Position numbers and translations under genes: made by a program. From Ruminococcus sp. (GTDB taxonomy: Bacteria > Bacillota > Clostridia > Oscillospirales > Ruminococcaceae), in the NCBI GenBank assembly GCA_015066785.1, contig SVNT01000002.1, positions 287,741-351,740 of the forward strand: a DNA stretch of 64,000 nt, in the 5' to 3' direction. Shown piece by piece: positions 53,996-62,664 of this stretch (positions within the stretch are counted from its first letter, which is position 1; each line of letters opens with the position of its first letter). The notes below the pieces were generated by a model that searched no databases, was not told the DNA's origin, and worked only from the letters and a program-made list of their open reading frames with translations.

Positions 53996-54054
53996 GGGGG
54001 CGACATACAGCTATCTTGTCAAAGGTAGATGCTTGTTGCCCTATGCCTTTTTTT
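53996..54054 (+). terminator. Structured terminator between the CdaR-type gene and ftsE
   Basis: GGGCGACA (53998-54005) pairs with TGTTGCCC (54034-54041), with one G-T pair. The 28-base interior can fold further (AGC/GCT and ATC/GAT), and TTTTTTT follows at 54048-54054. It lies 25 bases before ftsE, so it may attenuate ftsE expression. Confidence 0.65.
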
Positions 54055-54078
54055 GAGAAATTAAACGGTAGGTGTAAT

Positions 54079-54771
54079 ATGGTAGAATTTCAGGACGTTT
54101 CAGTGACTTACGGCAACGGCGTAGACGCCCTAAATAACGTAAGTCTTAAGATAAAAGACGGTGAGTTTGCTTTCGTCGTAGGCCCCTCGGGCGCAGGTAA
54201 AAGTACACTCATCAAGCTCATACTCAAGGAAGTTTCTCCGACATCGGGAAGAGTTCTTGTAAACGGATTTTCCATAAACAAGCTCAAAAGACGTGACATT
54301 CCGAAGCTCCGCAGAACAATCGGGGTTGTATTCCAGGATTTCCGTCTTATCCCCTCGATGACGGTTTACGATAATGTTGCGTTTGTACTCCGTGTAATCG
54401 ACGCACCGAAAAAATACATAAGAAGCCGTGTTCCCTATGTCATCAGCCTTGTAGGGCTCAAGGACAAGGTGAAGTGCTACCCGAAGGAGCTTGCAGGCGG
54501 TGAGCAGCAGAGAGTTGCCCTTGCACGTGCGCTCGTAAACGACCCTGCACTCATAATTGCGGACGAGCCTACGGGAAATATCGACCCCGAGCTTTCCTTC
54601 CAGATAGTGCAGCTCCTCAAGGACATCAACAGCTGCGGTACGACGGTACTTATGGTAACTCACGAGCAGGAGCTTGTTGAGCATTTCGGCGGTCGTACAA
54701 TCGCTATCCGTGACGGGCAGATTGCTTTCGACCAGGTGCTTCCCGGCGCAGATGTGGAGGGACGCATATGA
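54079..54771 (+). CDS. ftsE: Cell division ATP-binding protein FtsE
   Basis: ATPase that with FtsX controls peptidoglycan hydrolases at division or elongation. The 230 residues show Walker A GPSGAGKST (about 35-43), VFQDFRLIPSMTVYDNVAF (typical of FtsE), signature LAGGEQQRVALARALV and Walker B LIIADEPTGNIDP. GGTAGGTG sets ATG 54079. The frame extends upstream into the terminator hairpin and is not used. The stop overlaps the ftsX start (ATGA). Confidence 0.94.
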   Translation: MVEFQDVSVTYGNGVDALNNVSLKIKDGEFAFVVGPSGAGKSTLIKLILKEVSPTSGRVLVNGFSINKLKRRDIPKLRRTIGVVFQDFRLIPSMTVYDNVAFVLRVIDAPKKYIRSRVPYVISLVGLKDKVKCYPKELAGGEQQRVALARALVNDPALIIADEPTGNIDPELSFQIVQLLKDINSCGTTVLMVTHEQELVEHFGGRTIAIRDGQIAFDQVLPGADVEGRI

Positions 54772-55682
54772 AACCCAGTAGCCTGAAATATCTCGTGGGG
54801 CAGGGCGTGCGCAATATATGGACAAACAGAATTATGTCCTTTGCGTCATTCTGCGTGCTCCTCGTTTCAATACTTCTCGTAGGATTTACCGTTCTCGTGA
54901 CAATGAACATCAACCGATTTGTCAACGGAATTGAAAACAAGAACGAGGTAATAATATTCCTCGTTGACGATGTAAGCGACGAAACAATCGAAAACATGGG
55001 AAATCTTCTCCGCAACACCCAGAATGTATCGAGCGTTGTCTTCTATTCAAAGGAAGAGGCTTTTGAGGATATGAAGAAAAATTACGAAAACGCCGATGAA
55101 CTTTTCGGATATTTCGATGAAAGCCCTCTCCCCGACGCATACAAAATCAAAGTGTCGGATATTTCCGAAATGAAGATGACAATCGCAACGATAGAGGTTC
55201 AGTCTGCGGCGATGAATGCAGTATATCACATAAAGTCGCCCGATGAATTCGCAAACCTCCTCACAAGCCTGAAGTCAATCCTCACGCTTATAACAACGGC
55301 AATCCTCGTTGCACTTTCGGTTGTATCCATGGTTATCATCTCCAATGCAACGAAGGCGAGCGTTTTTGCAAGAAGCCGTGAAATCAACATAATGAAATAT
55401 GTCGGCGCAACAGACACATTCATCCGTGTGCCTTTCTTTGTCGAAGGTATGCTCACGGGCGTTGTTGCGGGCGGAATTGCCTCTGTTGTGACATGGTTCG
55501 TGTACGAAAAGGTCATCGAAATTCTCTCGCAGGAAATGACCCTCTGGAACGCTCTCGGAATTTCCGAGTTTATTCCTTACAGCTCAATATGGTGGAAGGT
55601 TTCGCTGTCGTACATTGTTATCGGCGGACTTTTCGGCGCTGTCGGAAGTTCGGCTTCTACGAAGAAATACCTCAAGGTATAA
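54768..55682 (+). CDS. ftsX: Cell division protein FtsX
   Basis: A 304-residue membrane protein with four helices. The N-terminal helix is SFASFCVLLVSILLVGFTVL. An extracytoplasmic loop (about 50-170) follows, then three C-terminal helices with NATKASVFARSREINIMKYVGATDTFI in the cytoplasmic loop. It carries the FtsE signal across the membrane to hydrolases. It is coupled to ftsE by ATGA and followed after 18 bases by an M23 hydrolase, its probable client. Confidence 0.94.
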   Translation: MKPSSLKYLVGQGVRNIWTNRIMSFASFCVLLVSILLVGFTVLVTMNINRFVNGIENKNEVIIFLVDDVSDETIENMGNLLRNTQNVSSVVFYSKEEAFEDMKKNYENADELFGYFDESPLPDAYKIKVSDISEMKMTIATIEVQSAAMNAVYHIKSPDEFANLLTSLKSILTLITTAILVALSVVSMVIISNATKASVFARSREINIMKYVGATDTFIRVPFFVEGMLTGVVAGGIASVVTWFVYEKVIEILSQEMTLWNALGISEFIPYSSIWWKVSLSYIVIGGLFGAVGSSASTKKYLKV

Positions 55683-55700
55683 ACTCTACGGAGGAACAAA

Positions 55701-56924
55701 ATGAAAAAAAGTACGAAAAAAATGCTCGTCAGAGCTGTATCACGGGTGACTACATTCGTTATGGTTGCTGTGATGTCGGTGACATACATCAGCGACAACA
55801 ACGAATACGGCATAACCGCATCAGCCAAGACGCTTGCCGAAATGCAGGCTGAACAGAAGAAAATCCAGTCACAGCTTTCGTCGATAAACAGCAAGCTGTC
55901 GAGCACAAAAAATCAGATAAATCAGCAGAAGGCTTACCAGCAGACGCTGACGCAGAAAATCGAACTCACCGAGGAGAATATCATCAACATTACCGAACAG
56001 ATAAATCTCCTTGAGGAAGAAATAGAAGGTCTCAACAAAAGCATAGAGGCACAGGAAAAGGCAATCGACGACGGAATGAACGATTTCAAGAACCGTCTTC
56101 GTGCGATGTATATTTCCGACGGCGACAACTATGCGGCGGTGCTTGCAGGCTCTACAAGCTTTTATGATTTCCTTGCAAGAATGGAGCTTGTTGAAAGAGT
56201 GGCGGAGCATGATGACCAGATGATTGACGAGCTTAACTTTATGCTCGACGAGCTTGAAACAACCAAGGCCGAGGTTGAGGCTGACAAGCAGCTTGCCGAC
56301 GCCGCAAAGGCGGAGCTTGAGCAGCAGAAACAGGAACTCAACGACTCCTATGCGCAGAGTGAATCACAGCAGGCAAGCCTTGAAAAGCAGCAGCAGGAAT
56401 ACCTCAAGAACAAGGCGGCACTTGACGCCGAGTCAGAAAAGATGGAAGAGCAGATTCGTGCTGAAATCCAGCGACTTGCATCTCTCGGCGGAAACTTCGA
56501 CGGCACATTCATCTGGCCCGTTCCCGGATACTCGTATATTTCATCGGGATACGGCGCACGATGGGGAACCTTCCATAAGGGCATAGACATTGCAGGCGGA
56601 AGTATTGCAGGCAAGCCGATTGTCGCTGCGGCAAGCGGTACTGTAATCGTAGCGTCAGCTACCTGTTCGCACAACTACGGAAAGTGGTCGAGCTGTGGCT
56701 GCGGCGGCGGTTACGGAAACTACATCATGATTGACCATGGAAACGGATATGTTACGCTTTACGGTCACGCAAAGAGCCTTGCGGTAAGTGCGGGTCAGCG
56801 TGTGACAATGGGTCAGACGATAGCGTATGTCGGCACAACGGGATACTCAACGGGATACCATCTCCACTTTGAAGTACGTAAGAACGGTCAGCATACAAAT
56901 CCCATACAGTACGTTTCATATTAA
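55701..56924 (+). CDS. M23-family murein hydrolase with coiled coil (EnvC/PcsB-like arrangement)
   Basis: A secreted 407-residue protein. The signal peptide covers about residues 1-37, ending near ITASA. Two long coiled-coil stretches (about 40-120 and 170-250) are rich in Gln, Lys and Glu. The C-terminal LytM/M23 domain has HKGIDIAGG, an HxxxD zinc motif (about 291-299), GGYGNYIMIDHGNGYVTLYGHA and the HLHFE end (about 390). Both zinc-ligand motifs are present, so the enzyme should be active. A small Cys pair, CSHNYGKWSSCGCGGG, sits inside the domain. FtsX is the likely activator through the coiled coil. Confidence 0.92.
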   Translation: MKKSTKKMLVRAVSRVTTFVMVAVMSVTYISDNNEYGITASAKTLAEMQAEQKKIQSQLSSINSKLSSTKNQINQQKAYQQTLTQKIELTEENIINITEQINLLEEEIEGLNKSIEAQEKAIDDGMNDFKNRLRAMYISDGDNYAAVLAGSTSFYDFLARMELVERVAEHDDQMIDELNFMLDELETTKAEVEADKQLADAAKAELEQQKQELNDSYAQSESQQASLEKQQQEYLKNKAALDAESEKMEEQIRAEIQRLASLGGNFDGTFIWPVPGYSYISSGYGARWGTFHKGIDIAGGSIAGKPIVAAASGTVIVASATCSHNYGKWSSCGCGGGYGNYIMIDHGNGYVTLYGHAKSLAVSAGQRVTMGQTIAYVGTTGYSTGYHLHFEVRKNGQHTNPIQYVSY

Positions 56925-56941
56925 ACCAAACGAATAATTGC

Positions 56942-56970
56942 GGCGGACGGCGAAAAAATCGCTGTCCGCC
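56942..56970. repeat. Hairpin between the M23 and S41 genes
   Basis: GGCGGACGGCG pairs with CGCTGTCCGCC around AAAAAAT, with one mismatch. No T tract follows on the plus strand, so read-through into the S41 protease gene is likely. Confidence 0.6.
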
Positions 56971-57037
56971 TGCTGTGTGTAAAAGGAAAAGGTGAAAATC
57001 GTCGCAAAGCACGGTTTTCGGATGAAAGGTGATGAAA

Positions 57038-58342
57038 ATGAACAAAAAAATATCGCTCGGAATGGCAATAAGCCTGATAGCGATTGCGGTTGCCATAACC
57101 TGCATACTGACAATGGCATTTTCACAGAATCTGTTCAATTCGATGCTTTCTACCGCCTCGACCAGAACGGAGCTTAACGAAATCGAATCGTATGTAAAGA
57201 ACAATTACCTTTACAGCGTAGATGAGGATACCTCGACGGCGGCGTTGTCATCGGCGTACCTCAAGGCGCTCGGCGACCAGTACGCAGAATACTATTCTGC
57301 GGAGGAATACGCTCTCAAGCAGAAGGCCGACGCAGGATATATAGTTGGCGTAGGACTTGACGTTGCCGAGGATGTCAGCGGATATATGCTTGTGACTTCG
57401 GTATTTGAAAAATCTCCTGCGGCAGATGTCAAAATAACCGAAGGTGATATGATTGTTGCGGTAAACGGCGAGGATATCCACAAGAAAGGGTATGCCGAGT
57501 GTGCGAAATTGTTAAGCAACGACGAAGGTACAATGGTGACGGTAACCGTCAGAAGAAACGGCGTAAACACCGAATACCAGCTTTCGCAGAGAAGAATGGA
57601 AATCACAACCGTCACGGGAAGACTTATCGGCAGTGTCGGATATGTAAAGATAGACTCCTTCAACCTTGCAACGACAGACCAGTTTATCATCCTTGTTGAC
57701 AAGCTGATACACGAAGGCGCAAAATCCTTTGTTTTCGATGTGAGAAACAACGCAGGCGGAAGTGTTGAGGCTGTTGAAGAAGTCCTCAACTACATTCTTG
57801 ACGAGGGAGAGCTTGTAAAGGCAACCTACAAGGACGGCAGTGTGGAAACCGTCGTCAAGACCGACAGCACCACAAAGATTGAGCTTCCGATGGCGGTGCT
57901 TGTAAACGAGCAGACAGCTTCCTCTGCAGAAATTTTTGCGGCTTGCCTCCGTGATTTCGGCGGTGCGTCACTTGTCGGAACAACAACCTTCGGCAAGGGA
58001 GTAATCCAGCAGACGCAGCCTCTTTCAACGGGTGCGGCGATAAAAATTACTGTGGCAACATATGAAACTGCAAAAACTCCCTGCTTTGACGGTGTGGGAA
58101 TAAAGCCTAATTTCGAAGTATCGCTTTCAAAAGATGAGCAGGAAAACTTCGCAAACCTTGACGAAACCACAGACCCTCAGCTCAGAAAAGCAATTTCGGT
58201 TGTAGATGTCGGCGGAACAAGCATCCCCGAAGAAACAACAACTCCCGAAGAAACAACCGTCCCCGATGAAACGACAGAGGGCGACGAAACAACCTCGGAA
58301 AACGAAGAAACTCCCGCAGAAACAACAACCGCAGAGGAATAG
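57038..58342 (+). CDS. S41-family C-terminal processing protease (CtpA/CtpB type)
   Basis: A 434-residue protease with an N-terminal membrane anchor (about 8-30), a PDZ domain (about 95-180; SPAADVKITEGDMIVAVNGED) and an S41 domain. The catalytic Ser is in LVNEQTASSAEIFAACL, and the Lys is in TTFGKGVIQQTQPL. After the protease domain a tail of about 35 residues is made of Thr, Glu and Pro (EETTTPEETTVPDETTEG and on). GAAAGGTG favours ATG 57038. Position after ftsEX and M23 fits a role in trimming cell wall enzymes, which is inference. Confidence 0.92.
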   Translation: MNKKISLGMAISLIAIAVAITCILTMAFSQNLFNSMLSTASTRTELNEIESYVKNNYLYSVDEDTSTAALSSAYLKALGDQYAEYYSAEEYALKQKADAGYIVGVGLDVAEDVSGYMLVTSVFEKSPAADVKITEGDMIVAVNGEDIHKKGYAECAKLLSNDEGTMVTVTVRRNGVNTEYQLSQRRMEITTVTGRLIGSVGYVKIDSFNLATTDQFIILVDKLIHEGAKSFVFDVRNNAGGSVEAVEEVLNYILDEGELVKATYKDGSVETVVKTDSTTKIELPMAVLVNEQTASSAEIFAACLRDFGGASLVGTTTFGKGVIQQTQPLSTGAAIKITVATYETAKTPCFDGVGIKPNFEVSLSKDEQENFANLDETTDPQLRKAISVVDVGGTSIPEETTTPEETTVPDETTEGDETTSENEETPAETTTAEE

Positions 58343-58348
58343 TTTGTA

Positions 58349-58377
58349 TTGACAAACTCCGTAAATAAAGGTATAAT
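58349..58377 (+). promoter_or_regulatory. Promoter of greA-lysS
   Basis: TTGACA (58349-58354) and TATAAT (58372-58377), spacer 17, close after the S41 protease stop. Confidence 0.9.
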
Positions 58378-58429
58378 TTTTAATGTATATAAACTGAATT
58401 ACCCAAATTTCATATAAGGAGAAATTATT

Positions 58430-58900
58430 ATGGCTAAAAGCATACAGATTAGTGCCGAAGGTCTGGCAAAACTCGAAAAGGAACTCAACCATCTCGTTAC
58501 TGTAAAGAGAGTTGAAATTGCTGAAAAGCTCAAGGAAGCAAGAGGATTCGGAGACCTTTCGGAAAATGCAGAATACGACGAAGCGAAGAACGAACAGGGT
58601 ATCCTCGAAGCGAAGATTGCAGAACTCGAATGGAAGATTGCAAACGCTGAAATCGTTGACGCAAGCCAGCTTTCAGGCGATGAAGTAAACATCGGTTCTA
58701 CTGTAAAAGTAAACAACCGCAAGCTCGACAAGGTTCAGGTATTTGCTGTTGTCAGCTCGACGGAAGCAAATTTCGAAGAAGGAAAAATTTCCGACGAATC
58801 ACCTATCGGAATGGCACTTCTCAAGAAGAAGGTCGGCGATGTTGTTGAAGTAAAGGCACCGATAGGCATAATCGAAATGGAAATCCTCGATATTAACTAG
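58430..58900 (+). CDS. greA: Transcription elongation factor GreA
   Basis: Rescues stalled RNA polymerase by stimulating transcript cleavage. The 156 residues form an N-terminal coiled coil with the tip motif FGDLSENAEYDEAKNEQ (acidic Asp and Glu present) and a C-terminal FKBP-like domain ending SPIGMALLKKKVGDVVEVKAP. ATG lies behind AAGGAGAA. It precedes lysS by 16 bases, a common pairing in Firmicutes. Confidence 0.96.
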   Translation: MAKSIQISAEGLAKLEKELNHLVTVKRVEIAEKLKEARGFGDLSENAEYDEAKNEQGILEAKIAELEWKIANAEIVDASQLSGDEVNIGSTVKVNNRKLDKVQVFAVVSSTEANFEEGKISDESPIGMALLKKKVGDVVEVKAPIGIIEMEILDIN

Positions 58901-58916
58901 TAAAGGAAAGATAAAA

Positions 58917-60440
58917 GTGGCAGATACACAGCAGAATACAGTTCCCGCTGAAAACACAGAGCTTACAGAACAGGAACTCACAGAACAGCACAGAATAAGA
59001 CTTGAAAAGCTCGAAGAACTCAAGGCAAACGGGAAAAATCCGTTTGAAATCACAAAGTATGATGTAACCGACAAGAGCGAAAACATCAAGAACAACTTTG
59101 AAGGGCTCGAGGGCAAGACAGTTTCCATCGCAGGACGAATGATGAACCGTCGTATCATGGGTAAGGCGAGCTTTGTCAACATCCGTGACGATATCGGAAA
59201 CATTCAGGCGTATGTACGCCGTGACGACATCGGCGAGGAACTCTACGCTGATTTCAAGAAGTGGGACCTCGGCGATATACTCGGAATAGAAGGCTTTGTA
59301 TTCAAGACAAAGACAGGGGAAATTTCAATCCACGCACAGAAGATTGTTCTCCTTGCGAAGTCGCTCCATCCGATACCAAACGAATATGCAGGCTTCAAGG
59401 ATATGGAGATGCGTTATCGTCAGAGATATGTCGACCTCCTTGTAAACCCCGCAGTAAAGGAAACTTTCGTAAAGAGAAGCCTTATTCTCCGTGAAATAAG
59501 AAACTACCTCGACAACCTCGGATATCTTGAGGTTGACACGCCTGTACTCGGCACACTCGAAACAGGTGCGGCTGCAAGACCGTTCATTACTCACCACAAC
59601 ACGCTTGATATAGATATGTACCTCCGTATAGAGACGGAGCTTCACCTCAAGCGTCTTATCGTCGGCGGTTTCCCGAAGGTATACGAGGTGGGAAGAATAT
59701 TCCGTAACGAAGGTATGGACACATCGCATAACCCCGAATTTACATCAATCGAAATGTACCAGGTTTATTCCGACTATGTCGATATGATGAATCTCATCGA
59801 GGATATGTACAAGACAATCACAAGAAAAATCTGCGGCTCGGATGTAATCACATATCAGGGTACGGAAATCAATATGGGCGCACCGTGGGAAAGACTCACA
59901 ATGGTTGAGGCTGTCAAGAAGTACGCAGGCGTTGACTACAACGAATGGGCAGACGACGAGGCGGCAAGAGCGTGCGCAAAGGAAAAGGGCGTAGAAGTTC
60001 CCGAAGGAAAAACTGCGACAAAGGGACACGTTCTCATCGCATTTTTCGAGGAATTTGTAGAGGACAAGCTCATTCAGCCGACAATCATCTACGATTATCC
60101 CGTTGAAAATTCTCCTCTCACAAAGAGAAAGCCTTCAAACCCTGCATTCACAGAAAGATTTGAATATTTCATCTACGCTCGTGAAATGGGTAACTCTTAT
60201 TCAGAGCTTAACGACCCCATCGACCAGCGTGACCGTTTCGTAAAGCAGGTTGAAGAGAGAAGAGCGCAGGGCGGACTCAACGCACAGGTTGACGAGGACT
60301 TCCTCACAGCGCTTGAATATGGTATGGCGCCGACAGGCGGACTTGGTTTCGGTCTTGACAGACTTGTAATGCTTCTTACGGACAGCGCGTCTATCCGTGA
60401 TGTATTGCTCTTCCCGACAATGAAGCCGCTTGATAAGTAA
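58917..60440 (+). CDS. lysS: Lysyl-tRNA synthetase (class II)
   Basis: Charges tRNA(Lys). The 507 residues have an N-terminal OB-fold anticodon domain (KTVSIAGRMMNRRIMGKASF). Class II motif 2 is VYEVGRIFRNEGMDTSHNPEFT (split here as FRNEGMD and HNPEFTSIE), and motif 3 is GGLGFGLDRLVMLLT. The start is GTG behind AAAGGAAAG. Second gene after greA. Confidence 0.96.
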   Translation: MADTQQNTVPAENTELTEQELTEQHRIRLEKLEELKANGKNPFEITKYDVTDKSENIKNNFEGLEGKTVSIAGRMMNRRIMGKASFVNIRDDIGNIQAYVRRDDIGEELYADFKKWDLGDILGIEGFVFKTKTGEISIHAQKIVLLAKSLHPIPNEYAGFKDMEMRYRQRYVDLLVNPAVKETFVKRSLILREIRNYLDNLGYLEVDTPVLGTLETGAAARPFITHHNTLDIDMYLRIETELHLKRLIVGGFPKVYEVGRIFRNEGMDTSHNPEFTSIEMYQVYSDYVDMMNLIEDMYKTITRKICGSDVITYQGTEINMGAPWERLTMVEAVKKYAGVDYNEWADDEAARACAKEKGVEVPEGKTATKGHVLIAFFEEFVEDKLIQPTIIYDYPVENSPLTKRKPSNPAFTERFEYFIYAREMGNSYSELNDPIDQRDRFVKQVEERRAQGGLNAQVDEDFLTALEYGMAPTGGLGFGLDRLVMLLTDSASIRDVLLFPTMKPLDK

Positions 60441-60474
60441 TTTCAGCAGAAAACAGGGGACAAAAAGTATTTAT

Positions 60475-60504
60475 GGGGGTATCGGATTATTTCGGTGCCC
60501 CTTT
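60475..60504 (+). terminator. Terminator of lysS, related to the GGGTACTG hairpins
   Basis: GGGG-type left arm (60475-60484) and CCCC-type right arm (60493-60502) with GGATTATTT in the loop, then TTT. The loop and arm order resemble the hairpins at 5955 and 6445. Confidence 0.7.
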
Positions 60505-60521
60505 AATATGCGGAGGTAAAA

Positions 60522-61424
60522 ATGTCTGAAGAAAAAAAGAAAAACAAAAAAGCGAATATAGTGCAGAACATCCGTGACATCAACGAGAAGGAACGTCAGG
60601 CGGCGGCTGAGGCGGAAGAAAAACGCCGTGAGGAGCGTCGTGCGAGGGAAGAAGCCGCAAAGGAAGCATACGAAAGAAAGCTCCGCCAGGAGAGAATTGA
60701 GCTTATGCAGATGAAGCAGGGCGTAATCTCTGAGGAGGAGTCGGAAATTACTGCGAAAAAGGAAGAGGAAGAACCCAAAAAACGCACCCTGAAACAGAAA
60801 ATCTCAAGCTTTATATATCTTAACAAATTCGGTATTCTGATGACGGCGTTCTTTGTTTTTGTCGCAGGCATACTTATTTACGACCTGGTTATGACAAAGG
60901 AAGCTGATTGCGCTATCCTCTATACTCCGTACAACACCAAACTGGAATACAATCGTTCCGGCATGAACGAGCTTTTCACAGGCTACATAGACGACTATAA
61001 CGACGATGGGGAGGTAATCTTCGAAACCTACTGGATATGCAATCCCCGTGAGATGAACAATATGAACTACGAGCAGGTTCAGGCAACGTCAACACAGCTT
61101 TATGCACATTTTGAAAGCGGAAAGGCTGTTCTTGTAATGTGCGATGAGTGGTCTTATAACGAGTTCGGATTTGATATTTCCCTCGAAGACCTTACAAAAC
61201 GCTACCCCGACAGCGAATTCGTTACCGAAAAGGGAATTTATCTTTACGATACAAATTTCCATGAGCTTATCGGAGTTGAAAAGGAGGTTATCCCCGAGGA
61301 CCTCATTCTCTCTGTCCGCTTTGTCCGTGAAGGCGAAAGCTATACCGAGGAAATGCAGAAAAATTACGATATAGGAATAGCTGTTCTCGATAAATTGATG
61401 TCGGAACTTGAATACCGTGGGTAA
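60522..61424 (+). CDS. Uncharacterised coiled-coil membrane protein
   Basis: I do not recognise the family. The first 95 of 300 residues are highly charged and probably coiled coil (EEKRREERRAREEAAKEAY). One helix follows at about 100-123 (NKFGILMTAFFVFVAGILIYDLVM). About 175 extracytoplasmic residues then hold short aromatic motifs (ILYTPYNTKLEYNRSGM; LVMCDEWSYNEFGFDI). AGGAGG-like CGGAGGT precedes ATG. It has a normal site but no recognised partner, and is placed between lysS and the second repeat copy. Confidence 0.65.
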   Translation: MSEEKKKNKKANIVQNIRDINEKERQAAAEAEEKRREERRAREEAAKEAYERKLRQERIELMQMKQGVISEEESEITAKKEEEEPKKRTLKQKISSFIYLNKFGILMTAFFVFVAGILIYDLVMTKEADCAILYTPYNTKLEYNRSGMNELFTGYIDDYNDDGEVIFETYWICNPREMNNMNYEQVQATSTQLYAHFESGKAVLVMCDEWSYNEFGFDISLEDLTKRYPDSEFVTEKGIYLYDTNFHELIGVEKEVIPEDLILSVRFVREGESYTEEMQKNYDIGIAVLDKLMSELEYRG

Positions 61425-61427
61425 AAG

Positions 61428-61658
61428 AACAATACCTGTACAGAAATCTTATATGCATTTACCGAGGGGAATCTTTCTGAAGAAAGGTTCCCCTCGTACT
61501 CCCCTTCAAAGACTTTCGAGTTAAAAACAAGCCCATAGGGATATATCCCTATGGGCTTGTTTTTGAATTTAAAGTTTTAGGAAAGGAGTTTGAGGAAAAA
61601 CCTTTTTCAAAAGGGTTTTCCTCAATATACGCATAAAGATTTCTGTACGGATATTGTT
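61428..61658. repeat. Dispersed structured repeat element, copy 2
   Basis: Matches copy 1 at 12286-12557 through its core. Terminal arms (about 61429-61455 and 61630-61656) pair over GTACAGAAATCT/AGATTTCTGTAC. Hairpin 1 lies at 61464-61495 and hairpin 3 at 61591-61624, both nearly identical to copy 1. The 42-base palindrome at 61523-61564 is again perfect, although three base pairs differ from copy 1. The outer 25-base repeat of copy 1 is not seen here. It lies between convergent genes, like copy 1, and holds no gene. Confidence 0.88.
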
Positions 61659-61664
61659 TTTCGT

Positions 61665-62534
61665 CTATCTGTGGTCGCCCATCATAAAGAGAGCGACTGT
61701 TCCGGGGCCCGAATGTGAGCCGATAACAGGCCCTACATGAGAGATTATGCAGTCGTTTATGCCGAGGCGTGTTCTTACGAGGTCACGGACATATTCCGCA
61801 TCGTTTATGCAGTCGCCGTGGCTTATTGCGAAGATTGCGTTCTTCACATCGCCGAGACGCTTTTCCGCCTCATCGACAAGTGCGGTCAGGGACTGTTTTC
61901 TGCCTCTTATCTTTGCTATCGGGATGAGGTGCCCCTCGTCGTCAACGTGGAGAACAGGCTTTATTCCGAGGATTGTGCCTGCAATCTGCGTTGTTCTGGA
62001 TACTCGTCCACCACGGTAAAGGTATATGAGGTCTTCAACCGTGAAGGTGTGGATGACATTCAGCTTGTTGCTTTCGCACCACTCTGCAACTTCCTCGATG
62101 GATTTACCTTCGTTTTTCATGCAGGCCGCCTTGTAGACGAAAAGTCCCTGTCCGAGTGACGCCGCAAGGGAATCCACAATGATAATCTTGCGTTCGGGGA
62201 ATTTTTCGAGCAATATATCACGGGCAACACAAACGCTGTTGTATGTTCCGCTGAGGCCTGATGAAAATACAATGTAGAGAATGTCCGAGCCTTGTTCGAG
62301 TAAAGGCTCAAACGCAGTTGTTACGTCATCGGGAACAACCTGCGATGTCGTGCTGACTTCGCCGTTACGCATTTTCTGATAGAATTTATTTATCGGCAGA
62401 CCGCCTAGGCCTGCGGTGTAGCTTTCGCCACCGATGTTGTATTTGAGCTGGAGCATACCGATTTCAAATTCGGATATGATGTTGCCGGGAAGGTCGCTCC
62501 CCGTGTCAGTAAATATGATGTATTTGTTGCTCAT
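61665..62534 (-). CDS. DegV family fatty acid-binding protein
   Basis: A 289-residue EDD-fold protein of the DegV/FakB group. These bind a fatty acid for phosphorylation by FakA. It has IIFTDTGSDLP at the start (about 5-15), STTSQVVPDDV near 60, VFSSGLSGTYNSVCVARD near 88 and the C-terminal GPVIGSHSGPGTVALFMMG. The Ser and Arg positions of FakB proteins look present. It has its own promoter (TTGAAA/TATACT). The repeat copy 2 acts as its downstream boundary. Confidence 0.9.
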   Translation of the reverse strand: MSNKYIIFTDTGSDLPGNIISEFEIGMLQLKYNIGGESYTAGLGGLPINKFYQKMRNGEVSTTSQVVPDDVTTAFEPLLEQGSDILYIVFSSGLSGTYNSVCVARDILLEKFPERKIIIVDSLAASLGQGLFVYKAACMKNEGKSIEEVAEWCESNKLNVIHTFTVEDLIYLYRGGRVSRTTQIAGTILGIKPVLHVDDEGHLIPIAKIRGRKQSLTALVDEAEKRLGDVKNAIFAISHGDCINDAEYVRDLVRTRLGINDCIISHVGPVIGSHSGPGTVALFMMGDHR

Positions 62535-62571
62535 CTATAAATACCCCCAAAGCAGTAATAACCTTAAATTG

Positions 62572-62600
62572 AGTATACCATATTTCAGACCGCATTTCAA
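62572..62600 (-). promoter_or_regulatory. Promoter of the DegV gene
   Basis: On the minus strand TTGAAA (62595-62600) and TATACT (62572-62577) with spacer 17. Confidence 0.8.
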
Positions 62601-62614
62601 CCTATTTATTTTTA

Positions 62615-62655
62615 CAAAAAATATGCGTGACAGGATAGGAGAAAACCTGCCACGC
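62615..62655 (-). terminator. Terminator of the HtrA-like gene
   Basis: On the minus strand GCGTGGCAGG pairs with CCTGTCACGC around an 11-base loop, with one G-T pair. A T-rich tract (62615-62620) follows, just after the protease stop. Confidence 0.85.
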
Positions 62656-62664
62656 ACATATCGG

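Noticed and set aside
53996..54054. Known riboswitch before ftsE
   Set aside because: I compared the sequence with remembered fluoride, ZTP, THF and cyclic-di-GMP consensus features and none fits, so it is left as a structured terminator.
54016..54078. N-terminal extension of ftsE
   Set aside because: It lies over the terminator hairpin, has no ribosome binding site and is not part of the FtsE fold.
58901..58916. T-box leader upstream of lysS
   Set aside because: Only 16 bases separate greA and lysS, and no T-box sequence is present.
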